A DNA stretch of 6,414 nucleotides from Bacillota bacterium (GCA_023461495.1 JAEYLA010000296.1:1-6414); one strand, 5' to 3'; numbered from the stretch's first letter, positions 1 through 5,923 are shown. Numbers and translations are program-made. The notes: generated by a model not told the origin, from the sequence alone.

Positions 1-108
1 GAAATTGATCTGAGGCAGCCCGCTCCATTTGCGCCCATCCGCTTAAAAGCCCGTGTGCTTGCAACAGCGGATGACGAGGATGATTACATGGACGAATACG
101 CAGATTGA
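1..108 (+). CDS. scpA: 3' end of probable segregation and condensation protein A (ScpA)
   Basis: This is an open frame with no start in the window; its last 35 codons end at TGA 106-108. The peptide opens EIDLRQPAPFAPIRLKA and ends in a very acidic tail (ADDEDDYMDEYAD). ScpA, the kleisin that bridges the SMC heads, ends in a winged helix whose last strand commonly reads like 'I.LRQ..PFAPI.L', so the visible part fits. The strongest support is position: scpB starts 8 bases after the stop, and scpA-scpB is the usual order in Firmicutes. The scpB ribosome site overlaps this stop codon, which suggests translational coupling. Identification rests on a short tail plus context; the catalogued domains lie outside the window. 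Confidence 0.72.
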   Translation, partial: EIDLRQPAPFAPIRLKARVLATADDEDDYMDEYAD

Positions 109-116
109 GGAATGAT

Positions 117-668
117 ATGCAAAAGCAAGAGCAGATTGGCGCGATAGAGAGCATGCTGTTTGTCGCAGGGGACCCGGTATCCATACTGGAACTTGGGCGC
201 GTGCTTGATATTACGGAGCTGGAACTGTACTCCCTGCTGCAGGAGCTTCAGGCGCAGTACAAACAGGAACGGCGCGGGTTTCAGCTTTCCATTACGGCGG
301 AAACGGCGCAGCTTCTTTCCAACAATGCTTATGCGGAGTATGTGGAGCATCTTTTGCAGCCCGCGCAGCAAAAGACATTTTCACAATCTTTGATTGAGAC
401 GCTGGCAGTCGTTGCCTACCGTCAACCTGCAACGAGGGCTGACGTGGAAGCAGTTCGTGGCGTCCGGTGTGAATACGCAATGAGCCAATTGGTCAAGCTC
501 AATATGGTACAGCCTGTGGGCAGAAAAGAAGTGGTGGGCCGCCCTGTGCTTTATGGGACAACGGACGCGTTCCTGCGCCAGTTTGGCATCAGTACCATTG
601 CGGATCTGCCCAATTATGAGGCCTATTCCAAAGGCGAAGCACCTATTGAAACAGCGCTTACAGTATAG
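117..668 (+). CDS. scpB: Segregation and condensation protein B (ScpB)
   Basis: This 183-residue protein is of normal ScpB length. ScpB dimers bind the ScpA kleisin and, with SMC, form the bacterial condensin that compacts and separates sister chromosomes at the nucleoid. The N-terminal winged helix (about residues 5-85) begins IGAIESMLFVAGDPVS. The second winged helix (about 90-165) carries the family signature LAVVAYRQPATRADVE (96-111) followed by RGV (114-116) and then GRKEVVGRPVLYGTT (135-149). A short variable tail follows. ATG 117 is preferred because GAGG at 107-110 lies 6 bases before it; an in-frame TTG at 105 overlaps the upstream stop and has no such site. It is co-transcribed with scpA. 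No terminator was seen before the guaB promoter that follows. Confidence 0.95.
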   Translation: MQKQEQIGAIESMLFVAGDPVSILELGRVLDITELELYSLLQELQAQYKQERRGFQLSITAETAQLLSNNAYAEYVEHLLQPAQQKTFSQSLIETLAVVAYRQPATRADVEAVRGVRCEYAMSQLVKLNMVQPVGRKEVVGRPVLYGTTDAFLRQFGISTIADLPNYEAYSKGEAPIETALTV

Positions 669-703
669 CGCACAGGCAGGGTCAGGGCCGTTTCCCTTTT
701 CCC

Positions 704-732
704 TTGACATCGCCTTTTTGCTCCGGTACACT
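704..732 (+). promoter_or_regulatory. Sigma-A-type promoter of guaB
   Basis: A perfect -35 TTGACA (704-709) is separated by exactly 17 bases from TACACT (727-732), which matches the TATAAT consensus at 4 of 6 positions. Transcription would start near 739, leaving a leader of about 34 bases before guaB. That is too short for a purine riboswitch, and none is visible. The promoter makes guaB independent of scpAB. Confidence 0.75.
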
Positions 733-772
733 ATACAGAAATTTATGTGAAACAATGCTTTACGGAGGGCTT

Positions 773-2230
773 ATGATAGAAAGCAAGATTGTAATGGATG
801 GGCTGACGTTTGACGATGTGCTGCTTATCCCTGCAGAATCGAACGTTACGCCCAAGGATGTCAATTTGAGCACCTTTCTTACGCAGGAAATCCGCCTTGG
901 CATTCCGTTGATGAGCGCCGCGATGGATACCGTAACGGAAGCGCCTATGGCGATCGCCATGGCCCGTGCGGGCGGCATCGGCATCATCCATAAGAACATG
1001 ACGATCGAAGAACAGGCGACCAACGTCGATAAAGTCAAGCGCTCAGAGCATGGCGTTATCGTAGATCCTTTTTTCCTCTCTCCGGATCATATGGTCACGG
1101 ATGCGATGGAGTTAATGAGCAAGTACCGCATTTCGGGCGTACCGATTACGGTAAACGGAAAGCTTGTGGGCATTCTCACAAACCGCGATCTGCGCTTTAT
1201 TGAAAACTATCGCGTCCCCATCCGTGAGCTGATGACGAGCGAAAATCTTGTTACAGCACCCGAAGGCACCACACTCGCGCAGGCTAAGGCGATCCTTGCC
1301 CGCCACCGCATTGAAAAGCTGCCCATCGTGGATAACGAGGGAAACCTCAAGGGCCTGATTACCATTAAGGATATTGAAAAAGCAATCCAATACCCCAACT
1401 CCGCAAAGGATAAAAACGGAAGGCTTTTGGCGGGCGCTGCGGTAGGCGTATCCAAGGATACGTTCGAGCGTGTGGAAGCGCTCATAGCGGCCAAGGCCGA
1501 TGTAATCGCCGTAGATACCGCGCACGGCCACAGCCGCGGCGTCATTGAAACCGTAAAGAAATTGCGTGCACAGTACCCGCACCTGCAGATCATTGCAGGA
1601 AACATTGCAACAGCAGAGGCTACGAAAGCGCTGATAGAAGCCGGCGTTTCCGCCGTGAAAGTGGGCATTGGGCCGGGGAGCATCTGCACCACACGCGTTG
1701 TGGCAGGCATCGGCGTGCCGCAGATTACGGCCATTATGGAATGCGCGCGCGCCGCGGAAAAACACAAAATTCCCATTATTGCGGACGGCGGCGTCAAATA
1801 TTCGGGTGATATTACAAAAGCCATCGCCGCGGGCGCAAGCTGCGTGATGCTTGGAAGCCTCCTTGCCGGTACGGATGAAAGCCCCGGGGATACGGAAATT
1901 TATCAGGGACGCAGGTTTAAAGTATACCGCGGCATGGGCTCTATCGGGGCAATGGAAAGAGGCAGCCGCGACCGCTATTTCCAGGAAGACGCGCAGAAGC
2001 TTGTACCGGAGGGCGTGGAAGGACGCGTGGCATACAAGGGCTCCCTGCATGAGTCCGTTTACCAGCTTTGCGGAGGGCTCCGCAGCGGTATGGGATATTG
2101 CGGTGCCGCCACCATAGCGGATTTGCGTGAAAACGGCAGATTTATCCGCATCACCTCCGCCGGTCTTACGGAAAGCCACCCGCACGACGTATACATTACC
2201 AAGGAGTCGCCAAACTACTCGGCGCGCTAA
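773..2230 (+). CDS. guaB: Inosine-5'-monophosphate dehydrogenase (IMPDH)
   Basis: IMPDH oxidises IMP to XMP with NAD+, the rate-limiting step toward GMP, in the cytosol as a tetramer. The 485-residue length is normal. The start MIESKIVMDGLTFDDVLLIP is the classic N-terminus. A CBS pair (about residues 93-213, the regulatory Bateman module) is inserted in the barrel. Catalytic parts are intact: DTAHGHS with D248, the loop GPGSICTTR with nucleophile C305, DGG with D338, the mobile flap RGMGSIGAME (386-395) and the Arg-Tyr pair R401/Y402. ATG 773 is chosen over the in-frame ATG 755 because GGAGGG (764-769) precedes it and family N-termini align there, although the spacing is short. It has its own promoter upstream and a terminator downstream. 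Confidence 0.98.
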   Translation: MIESKIVMDGLTFDDVLLIPAESNVTPKDVNLSTFLTQEIRLGIPLMSAAMDTVTEAPMAIAMARAGGIGIIHKNMTIEEQATNVDKVKRSEHGVIVDPFFLSPDHMVTDAMELMSKYRISGVPITVNGKLVGILTNRDLRFIENYRVPIRELMTSENLVTAPEGTTLAQAKAILARHRIEKLPIVDNEGNLKGLITIKDIEKAIQYPNSAKDKNGRLLAGAAVGVSKDTFERVEALIAAKADVIAVDTAHGHSRGVIETVKKLRAQYPHLQIIAGNIATAEATKALIEAGVSAVKVGIGPGSICTTRVVAGIGVPQITAIMECARAAEKHKIPIIADGGVKYSGDITKAIAAGASCVMLGSLLAGTDESPGDTEIYQGRRFKVYRGMGSIGAMERGSRDRYFQEDAQKLVPEGVEGRVAYKGSLHESVYQLCGGLRSGMGYCGAATIADLRENGRFIRITSAGLTESHPHDVYITKESPNYSAR

Positions 2231-2242
2231 AATAAATAGTAC

Positions 2243-2281
2243 AACGCGTTATGATGTGATAAGCGTTATAACGCGTTTTTT
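2243..2281 (+). terminator. Intrinsic terminator after guaB
   Basis: AACGCGTTAT (2243-2252) pairs perfectly with ATAACGCGTT (2268-2277), giving a 10-bp stem around a 15-base loop; six T residues run 2276-2281. The loop contains ATAAGCGTT (2259-2267), which can pair with the same 5' arm with one bulged base, and GCGTTATAACGC (2263-2274) is itself a perfect palindrome. More than one fold is therefore possible. The hairpin ends 13 bases before the next gene. Confidence 0.82.
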
Positions 2282-2294
2282 GTAGGGGAATGAC

Positions 2295-3020
2295 ATGAAG
2301 CTACAGCATTATCTCAAACAATTTGATCGGCTTGCGGTGGCGCTTTCCGGCGGGGCGGACAGCGCCTGCCTGCTGCGCGAAGCTGCGGCAACGCTCGGAC
2401 GGGAGCGCGTACTTGCGATTACCGTCCAAACGGAGCTTTTGCCCACAAGAAGGATGCGTATGGCAAAACGCATGGCGGAACTTGCCAATGTAGAGCATAT
2501 CATATTGCAGGCGGAGGCATTGGAAGAAGACGGTATACGCAGTAACGGATCGATGCAGGAGTATTTTTATCACCGCCTTGTTATGCGGGCGGTACTTGAT
2601 GAGGCATGGGTAAGAGGATGCGAGGACATCGCCGATGGAATGCATCTGGACGACGCGCAGCGCCTTGCCGCGCAGGCAGCCCGGGAACTGCAGATACGAA
2701 GCCCCTTTGCGGAATGTAGTATGGGCTGTTTTCATGTCGCGGCGTTACGAAAGGGGATGGGGGAGGATACAGCACCGGGAGAGGGCTCTCTTGCTTCCCG
2801 ACTGCCGCAGGGAATGCCGCTGACGTTTGAGGTGCTTTCACGTATCGACGAAGCGGAAGAAGAACTCTGCCGCCTAGGGCTGACGACCGCGCGCGTTGTG
2901 GTGCAGGGGGAAACGGCCGCCATCGTTGTGGGAGAGGCGGAACAGGAATGCTACCGCACACTTTTGGAACGGGCACATTCCATTGCCGGCAGAACCGGAT
3001 TTCAAATAGCGGCCGAATAG
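2295..3020 (+). CDS. LarE-family PP-loop ATPase lacking the usual cysteines
   Basis: This 241-residue cytosolic protein has an N-terminal PP-loop, ALSGGADS (ending at residue 23), which binds ATP in the adenylating N-type ATP pyrophosphatases. The order of segments follows LarE, which donates its own cysteine sulfur to the nickel-pincer cofactor of lactate racemase: DGMHLDD (115-120) for DGxNxDD, then IRSPFAE (134-140), SLASRLPQG (165-173), then the AEEELCRLGL helix (188-196). Key LarE features are absent. The sacrificial Cys of the 'ACLASR' motif is Ser165, the Cys-x-x-Cys of 'RCYFCK' is replaced by QEYFYH (88-93), and the RPG after NxDD is missing. Cysteines C141 and C145 (CSMGC) lie elsewhere. 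The start has AGGGG at 2284-2288 with 6-base spacing. No lar genes are adjacent. Family membership is fairly sure; the function is unknown. Confidence 0.8.
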   Translation: MKLQHYLKQFDRLAVALSGGADSACLLREAAATLGRERVLAITVQTELLPTRRMRMAKRMAELANVEHIILQAEALEEDGIRSNGSMQEYFYHRLVMRAVLDEAWVRGCEDIADGMHLDDAQRLAAQAARELQIRSPFAECSMGCFHVAALRKGMGEDTAPGEGSLASRLPQGMPLTFEVLSRIDEAEEELCRLGLTTARVVVQGETAAIVVGEAEQECYRTLLERAHSIAGRTGFQIAAE

Positions 3021-3030
3021 CCGCGGTTTT
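3009..3030 (+). terminator. Possible weak terminator at the end of the LarE-like gene
   Basis: GCGGC (3009-3013) pairs with GCCGC (3020-3024) across a 6-base loop that includes part of the stop codon; GG and then TTTT (3027-3030) follow. The stem is only 5 bp and the T run is short and offset, so termination here may be partial. Confidence 0.35.
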
Positions 3031-3072
3031 GAAAGATACTGCATAAGTTACCCATGGCTGCCCATTATTGCA

Positions 3073-3101
3073 TGTTTTTCCGCCTTCAAACGTGTTAAAA
3101 T
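3073..3101 (+). promoter_or_regulatory. Probable extended -10 promoter of the encapsulin operon
   Basis: TGTTAAAAT (3093-3101) is a TGn-extended -10 with TAAAAT matching 5 of 6 consensus bases. The -35 position at 17-base spacing reads TGTTTT (3073-3078), which is weak, as is common with an extended -10. The start would be near 3108, giving a leader of about 50 bases. I saw no clear Fur- or PerR-type palindrome beside it. Confidence 0.5.
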
Positions 3102-3157
3102 AAGGATTGGGAGATTCAATTTATACCGAATCAAAAACACATAGGAGGACAGAAGCT

Positions 3158-3520
3158 ATGCCAAACTTTGCAAATCCTTTTCAGGGAAACGTCAACCGCA
3201 AAATGACAAAGGAAGAACTTATCCAGGCGGTTCGGCTAGATATCGCAGGCGAACTCGAGGCCATTTATGTGTATGATGCGCATGTATTGGCAACCGATGA
3301 TCCCGTTGCCAAAGCGATTATTTCGGACATCCGTGATGAAGAAAAAGCCCATGTCGGCGAGCTGATGACATTGCTCCGCCACCTTGACCCGCAGGAAGCG
3401 GTGCATTTCCTTTCGGGTGAAAATGAAGTGAAGGAAATGCTTGAGGATCTCGGGATCGTTCCTGTTTCCTCGGCGGCGGGCGGCGCGCCGGCTACAGTCG
3501 GCAGCTTGATAAAAGACTAG
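3158..3520 (+). CDS. Encapsulated ferritin-like protein (EncFtn) with encapsulin cargo-loading peptide
   Basis: EncFtn proteins are short two-helix ferritin relatives. They assemble into a ring, oxidise Fe(II) at a dimer-interface site and deliver iron for mineral storage inside an encapsulin shell. This 120-residue protein has helix 1 with GELEAIYVYD (31-40) and helix 2 with RDEEKAH (59-65). E32, E62 and H65 occupy the positions of the ferroxidase set described for Rhodospirillum rubrum EncFtn, with Y39 and E34 also kept. After the fold comes an Ala/Gly/Pro/Ser linker (about 103-113), then TVGSLIKD at the C-terminus. VGSL is the typical core of the family 1 cargo-loading peptide that docks inside the shell. 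ATG 3158 follows AGGAGG (3143-3148) at 9 bases; an in-frame upstream TTG (3107) has no ribosome site and lies at the expected transcription start. The encapsulin gene is 18 bases downstream. Confidence 0.93.
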   Translation: MPNFANPFQGNVNRKMTKEELIQAVRLDIAGELEAIYVYDAHVLATDDPVAKAIISDIRDEEKAHVGELMTLLRHLDPQEAVHFLSGENEVKEMLEDLGIVPVSSAAGGAPATVGSLIKD

Positions 3521-3538
3521 AGAAGGAGGGAGAAAACA

Positions 3539-4357
3539 ATGGATTTTTTGTTTCGTGACGGGTCGCCGCTTTCGGGTGAACTTTGGAATAAAATTGATGA
3601 AACCGTAGTGAAAACAGCGAGCCGCCTGCTGACCGGACGCAGGTTTGTCAACCTTTATGGCCCTCTGGGCGCGGAGGCACTGAGCATTCCCGTAGATGAT
3701 CTGACAAAGCGCGGTGAAATGCAGGAAGATGGCGCTCTGATGAGAACCGGCTACCGGGCCTATAAAGAGCTGCCGCTGATTTACAGCGATGCGATGCTGT
3801 ATTGGCGCGATCTGGAGAATAGCCTCAAGAGCGGGTTGCCGGTTGACCTTTCCTCCGTTGCGGAGGCCGCCGCACAGTGCGCGAAAAAGGAAGATGAGTT
3901 GATCTTCTTTGGCAGTGAGGCCCTTGGCTATGACGGCTTGTTCACGGTAGAGGGCACTGCGCATATCAAGAGAAGCGATTGGAAGGCCGGCGAAAACTCG
4001 TTCTCCGATATTGCAAAAGGGATTGAGATCCTTACTGAAAAGGGGATTTGGGGCAGGCTTGCCCTTGTGCTAAGCCCAGACCTCTATACACAGCTGCAGC
4101 GCATCCAGCCCGGAACCGGCAAGATGGAAATTGAACGGGTCAGCGCACTGGTAGACGGAAATATCTTCCGTACGCCTGTTTTGGGGAGCGGCAAAGCCAT
4201 ATTGCTCAGTGCGGACAGCCAGTACATGGATCTTGCCATCGGCCAGGATATGACGGTCGCTTACCTTGAAACGAAGGATCTGAACCATGCGCTGCGCATC
4301 CTTGAAACAGCGCTTCTCCGCGTAAAACGCAGCGATGCCATTGTGATATTTGATTAA
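3539..4357 (+). CDS. Family 1 encapsulin shell protein
   Basis: This 272-residue protein has the HK97-phage capsid fold, and its subunits self-assemble into an icosahedral nanocompartment in the cytosol. The N-terminus MDFLFRDGSPLSGELWNKID is the typical family 1 helix and forms part of the inner cargo pocket. GRRFVNLYGPLG (33-44) follows, then a segment consistent with the E-loop (about 52-80), the P-domain with LIFFGSEALGYDGL (121-134), and the A-domain with LALVLSPDLYTQL (174-186) and DLAIGQDMTVAYL (231-243). Length is normal for the family. The ribosome site AAGGAGGG (3523-3530) lies 8 bases before ATG. It shares an operon with the ferritin-like cargo, so the compartment is inferred to store iron and protect against Fe(II)-driven oxidative damage. 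No protease or peroxidase cargo gene lies nearby. Confidence 0.96.
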   Translation: MDFLFRDGSPLSGELWNKIDETVVKTASRLLTGRRFVNLYGPLGAEALSIPVDDLTKRGEMQEDGALMRTGYRAYKELPLIYSDAMLYWRDLENSLKSGLPVDLSSVAEAAAQCAKKEDELIFFGSEALGYDGLFTVEGTAHIKRSDWKAGENSFSDIAKGIEILTEKGIWGRLALVLSPDLYTQLQRIQPGTGKMEIERVSALVDGNIFRTPVLGSGKAILLSADSQYMDLAIGQDMTVAYLETKDLNHALRILETALLRVKRSDAIVIFD

Positions 4358-4378
4358 GCAATGCAGAACATCAAAATT

Positions 4379-4403
4379 AAAGGAGCGGTCACCCGCTCCT
4401 TTT
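4379..4403. terminator. Bidirectional terminator between encapsulin and the MFS gene
   Basis: GGAGCGG (4382-4388) pairs with CCGCTCC (4393-4399) over the loop TCAC. AAA before and TTT after extend the stem to 10 bp. On the + strand TTTT ends at 4403; on the - strand the tail reads TTTAATTTTG. It sits in the 54-base gap between two converging genes and can serve both. Confidence 0.88.
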
Positions 4404-4411
4404 CCATGCAG

Positions 4412-5712
4412 TTAATGGTCATTTAAGCGCCGGTAAATCGGATTATGTATTGCAAGCGTGCTTGCAATAACGCCTGTCAGCCCGGTAATCAGGAAAATCA
4501 CAGCCATTCCCGAGCCCTTTCCGCCTCCGGTCAATAAAACAAGAAGCTGCTGCAATGGGGAAACCTGCGCCATAAAAGGTTCAAATACATGGTCTGCAAG
4601 AAATCCGCCAAGGAACAGCCCAAGCGGGATGGTGCAGTACTGCAGCGTATCGCGGGCCGAAAACACCCGCCCCTGCAATTCAGTTGGGACATTGGTACGC
4701 ATAATGCTGAACATGCACGCGCCTGTAAAGGGCACAAGCATATTCCCGCAAAATGCGGAGAAAATCCACATCGGGGCGCTTCGTCCGAGGCCCCACAGCA
4801 CATCGCCTAAGAAAAACGATATGAGCATGGTCCAAAACAACAGCTGCGTCCGGTGCTTTGCGGGCTTCATAATAGTTACAAGGACGCTGCCCAGCAGCAT
4901 GCCGATCCCCATGGCGGAGGTGACGAAGCCGAGCGTCGTTTGGCTGTCGCCCGAACGCGCCAGTATCATGGCGGGTAAAATCCCATAGCCCGAAATATAT
5001 GCCAAAAGATTAATGAGTGACATATACAGGATCAGTTTCAATAAGGCGTTATTGGCTCTAAGAAACGAAAACCCCGTAGCACAACTTTTCCGCACCGGTT
5101 CCTTCTTTTGCTCTGCGTTCTTTGGAAGGGGAGGGAGTTTTACAAAAAACAGCAGGACAAAAAACGCAAAGAGGAAAGTACTTAAGTCAATCAGGAAAAC
5201 CGTCGTAAGACTCCCAAAAGACAAGATAGCACTGGCGAGCGGCGGCGTCAAAATACGGATGAGTGAGCCGGAAAGCGCCTGTAATCCGCTTGCGCGCACA
5301 TATTGTTCCTTGGGTACCAATAAACCGACCGCTACATAGGACGCCGGGTTCTGAAACGCGTTCATGAAGCTGTTTACAACGTTAGCAACGTACAAATGCC
5401 ATACCTGTAGGGCTCCGGTAGAAAACAGTATGGCGATTGCCAACGTAGAGAGCGCCGCAAAAAGGTCGCTCACCAGCATGATCTTTTTCTTATTCCACTG
5501 ATCCGCCAGTGTTCCCGCTATAAAGCAGAACAGGATGGAAGGTAGGTACGTAAAAAAGGACAATAGCGCGATGCTTGTCGCGGTATGCTGCTGGTGGTAA
5601 ACCCAAAGGATCAGTGCAAAACTGGTCAAAGAACTTCCAAGAGAAGATACTGCCTGGCTGCCCCATAGAATTAAAACCCCTTTAACGCAAGGGGCCTGTA
5701 TGTGATTTTCAT
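4412..5712 (-). CDS. MFS (DHA3/MFS_3-type) efflux transporter with interrupted 5' frame
   Basis: This is a twelve-segment membrane transporter of the major facilitator superfamily, closest in style to macrolide/drug:proton antiporters. Residues counted from TTG 5629: motif A GTLADQWNKKKIMLVSD (39-55) between TM2 and TM3, NAFQNPA (90-96), a charged central loop (about 167-182), and VPTELQGRVFSARD (314-327), typical of this group. From TTG 5629 the frame gives 405 residues but cuts TM1 in half. In the same frame just upstream, VLILWGSQAVSSLGSS supplies the missing half, with no ATG, GTG or TTG before an in-frame TAG at 5725. ATG 5712, preceded by AGGAG, is one base out of frame and stops at 5671. 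A single added base between them would give about 433 residues. It may be a pseudogene, a sequence error or a frameshift-controlled gene. The substrate is unknown. Confidence 0.85.
5671..5712 (-). CDS. Short ORF at the expected MFS start, out of frame with the transporter
   Basis: ATG 5712 with a good ribosome site opens 13 codons, MKITYRPLALKGF, before TAA at 5673-5671. The last codons TTA AAG GGG TTT contain A_AAG_GGG (5683-5677), a pattern that allows a -1 slip. A -1 slip there would continue as GVLILWGSQ into the transporter. It is either the true but disrupted N-terminus of the MFS gene or a leader peptide. Confidence 0.4.
   Translation of the reverse strand: MKITYRPLALKGF
5673..5694 (-). 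terminator. Terminator-like hairpin across the MFS start region
   Basis: On the - strand CCCCTT (5694-5689) pairs with AAGGGG (5682-5677) over a 6-base loop, directly followed by TTTT (5676-5673) and then AATTCT. Wobble pairs could lengthen the stem outward into the T run. It is short for an intrinsic terminator and lies in coding sequence, so it would act as an attenuator only when untranslated. Confidence 0.35.
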
Positions 5713-5719
5713 AGCTTTG

Positions 5720-5724
5720 CTCCT
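5720..5724 (-). promoter_or_regulatory. Ribosome binding site before ATG 5712
   Basis: AGGAG reads 5724-5720 on the - strand, 7 bases before ATG 5712-5710. It is the only convincing ribosome site near the 5' end of the transporter and the main reason to place the original start there rather than at TTG 5629. Confidence 0.75.
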
Positions 5725-5727
5725 ATT

Positions 5728-5741
5728 CAATCATTTGATTG
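5728..5741. promoter_or_regulatory. 14-bp palindrome beside the MFS ribosome site
   Basis: CAATCA (5728-5733), TT, TGATTG (5736-5741) form a perfect inverted repeat ending 3 bases upstream of the AGGAG site. It could be an operator, or in RNA a 5-bp hairpin with a 4-base loop. No regulator gene is adjacent in the window. Confidence 0.35.
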
Positions 5742-5770
5742 TAATGAAAGAATGCAAAGCCTGATTTGGA

Positions 5771-5823
5771 CGGTATTTACCGCTCCACGCAATCTCCGTT
5801 CCGGATCAGACCTTGCATGGAGC
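5771..5823 (-). promoter_or_regulatory. Structured mRNA leader of the MFS gene (two competing hairpins)
   Basis: On the - strand GCTCCATGCAA (5823-5813) pairs with TTGCGTGGAGC (5792-5782): 11 bp with one G-U pair. The 20-base loop holds a nested TCCG-GAA-CGGA hairpin (5805-5795). Immediately downstream CGGTAAATACCG (5782-5771) forms a second hairpin, extended by GGA (5786-5784) pairing with TCC (5770-5768). That extension uses bases of the first stem, so the two folds compete. The short ORF ending at 5777 runs through the first stem and stops in the second. The arrangement suggests ribosome-controlled attenuation, which is inferred. Confidence 0.5.
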
Positions 5824-5851
5824 AAACACTATCATGAGCGGCGTCATACAT
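5777..5851 (-). CDS. Possible leader peptide upstream of the MFS gene (24 codons)
   Basis: ATG 5851 follows AGAAGG (5863-5858) at 6 bases and reads MYDAAHDSVCSMQGLIRNGD, then CVER and TAA (5779-5777). Two more in-frame ATGs (5857 and 5866) would add up to 5 residues. It begins about 20 bases after the predicted transcription start and covers the leader hairpin. I do not recognise the peptide. Its position fits a regulatory leader ORF, but an ORF of this size can also arise by chance. Confidence 0.33.
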   Translation of the reverse strand: MYDAAHDSVCSMQGLIRNGDCVER

Positions 5852-5880
5852 CCACATCCTTCTCATAAATTCCAACGCGC

Positions 5881-5909
5881 AGTATACCATATATTCCTAT
5901 TTCAGTCCA
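5881..5909 (-). promoter_or_regulatory. Promoter of the MFS gene
   Basis: On the - strand TGGACT (5909-5904) is followed after exactly 17 bases by TATACT (5886-5881), preceded by TGG, which makes an extended -10. The start is expected near 5874, about 160 bases before ATG 5712. That is a long leader for this otherwise compact region. Confidence 0.7.
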
Positions 5910-5923
5910 GAGGAAATGTTGAC

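Noticed and set aside
733..772. Purine riboswitch before guaB
   Set aside because: The leader is only about 34 bases after the promoter and shows no aptamer-like pairing.
1112..2185. Long open frame on the - strand opposite guaB
   Set aside because: The translation has no recognisable family features, lies wholly inside a certain guaB gene, and is explained by codon composition of that gene.
2295..3020. GuaA-type GMP synthetase fragment next to guaB
   Set aside because: The PP-loop is shared, but the later segments (SPFAE, LASRLP.G, AEEEL) follow LarE rather than GuaA, and there is no glutaminase or dimerisation domain.
3102..3157. Fur or PerR operator before the encapsulin operon
   Set aside because: Iron control would be expected, but I found only short imperfect repeats (for example ATTG-7-CAAT), not a convincing box.
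3236..3964. Open frame on the - strand across the ferritin-like and encapsulin genes
   Set aside because: It crosses two well-supported genes and their ribosome site; the protein looks like a shadow with no motifs.
4458..4988. Open frame on the + strand inside the transporter gene
   Set aside because: It is antisense to clear membrane-transporter sequence and has no ribosome site or motif.
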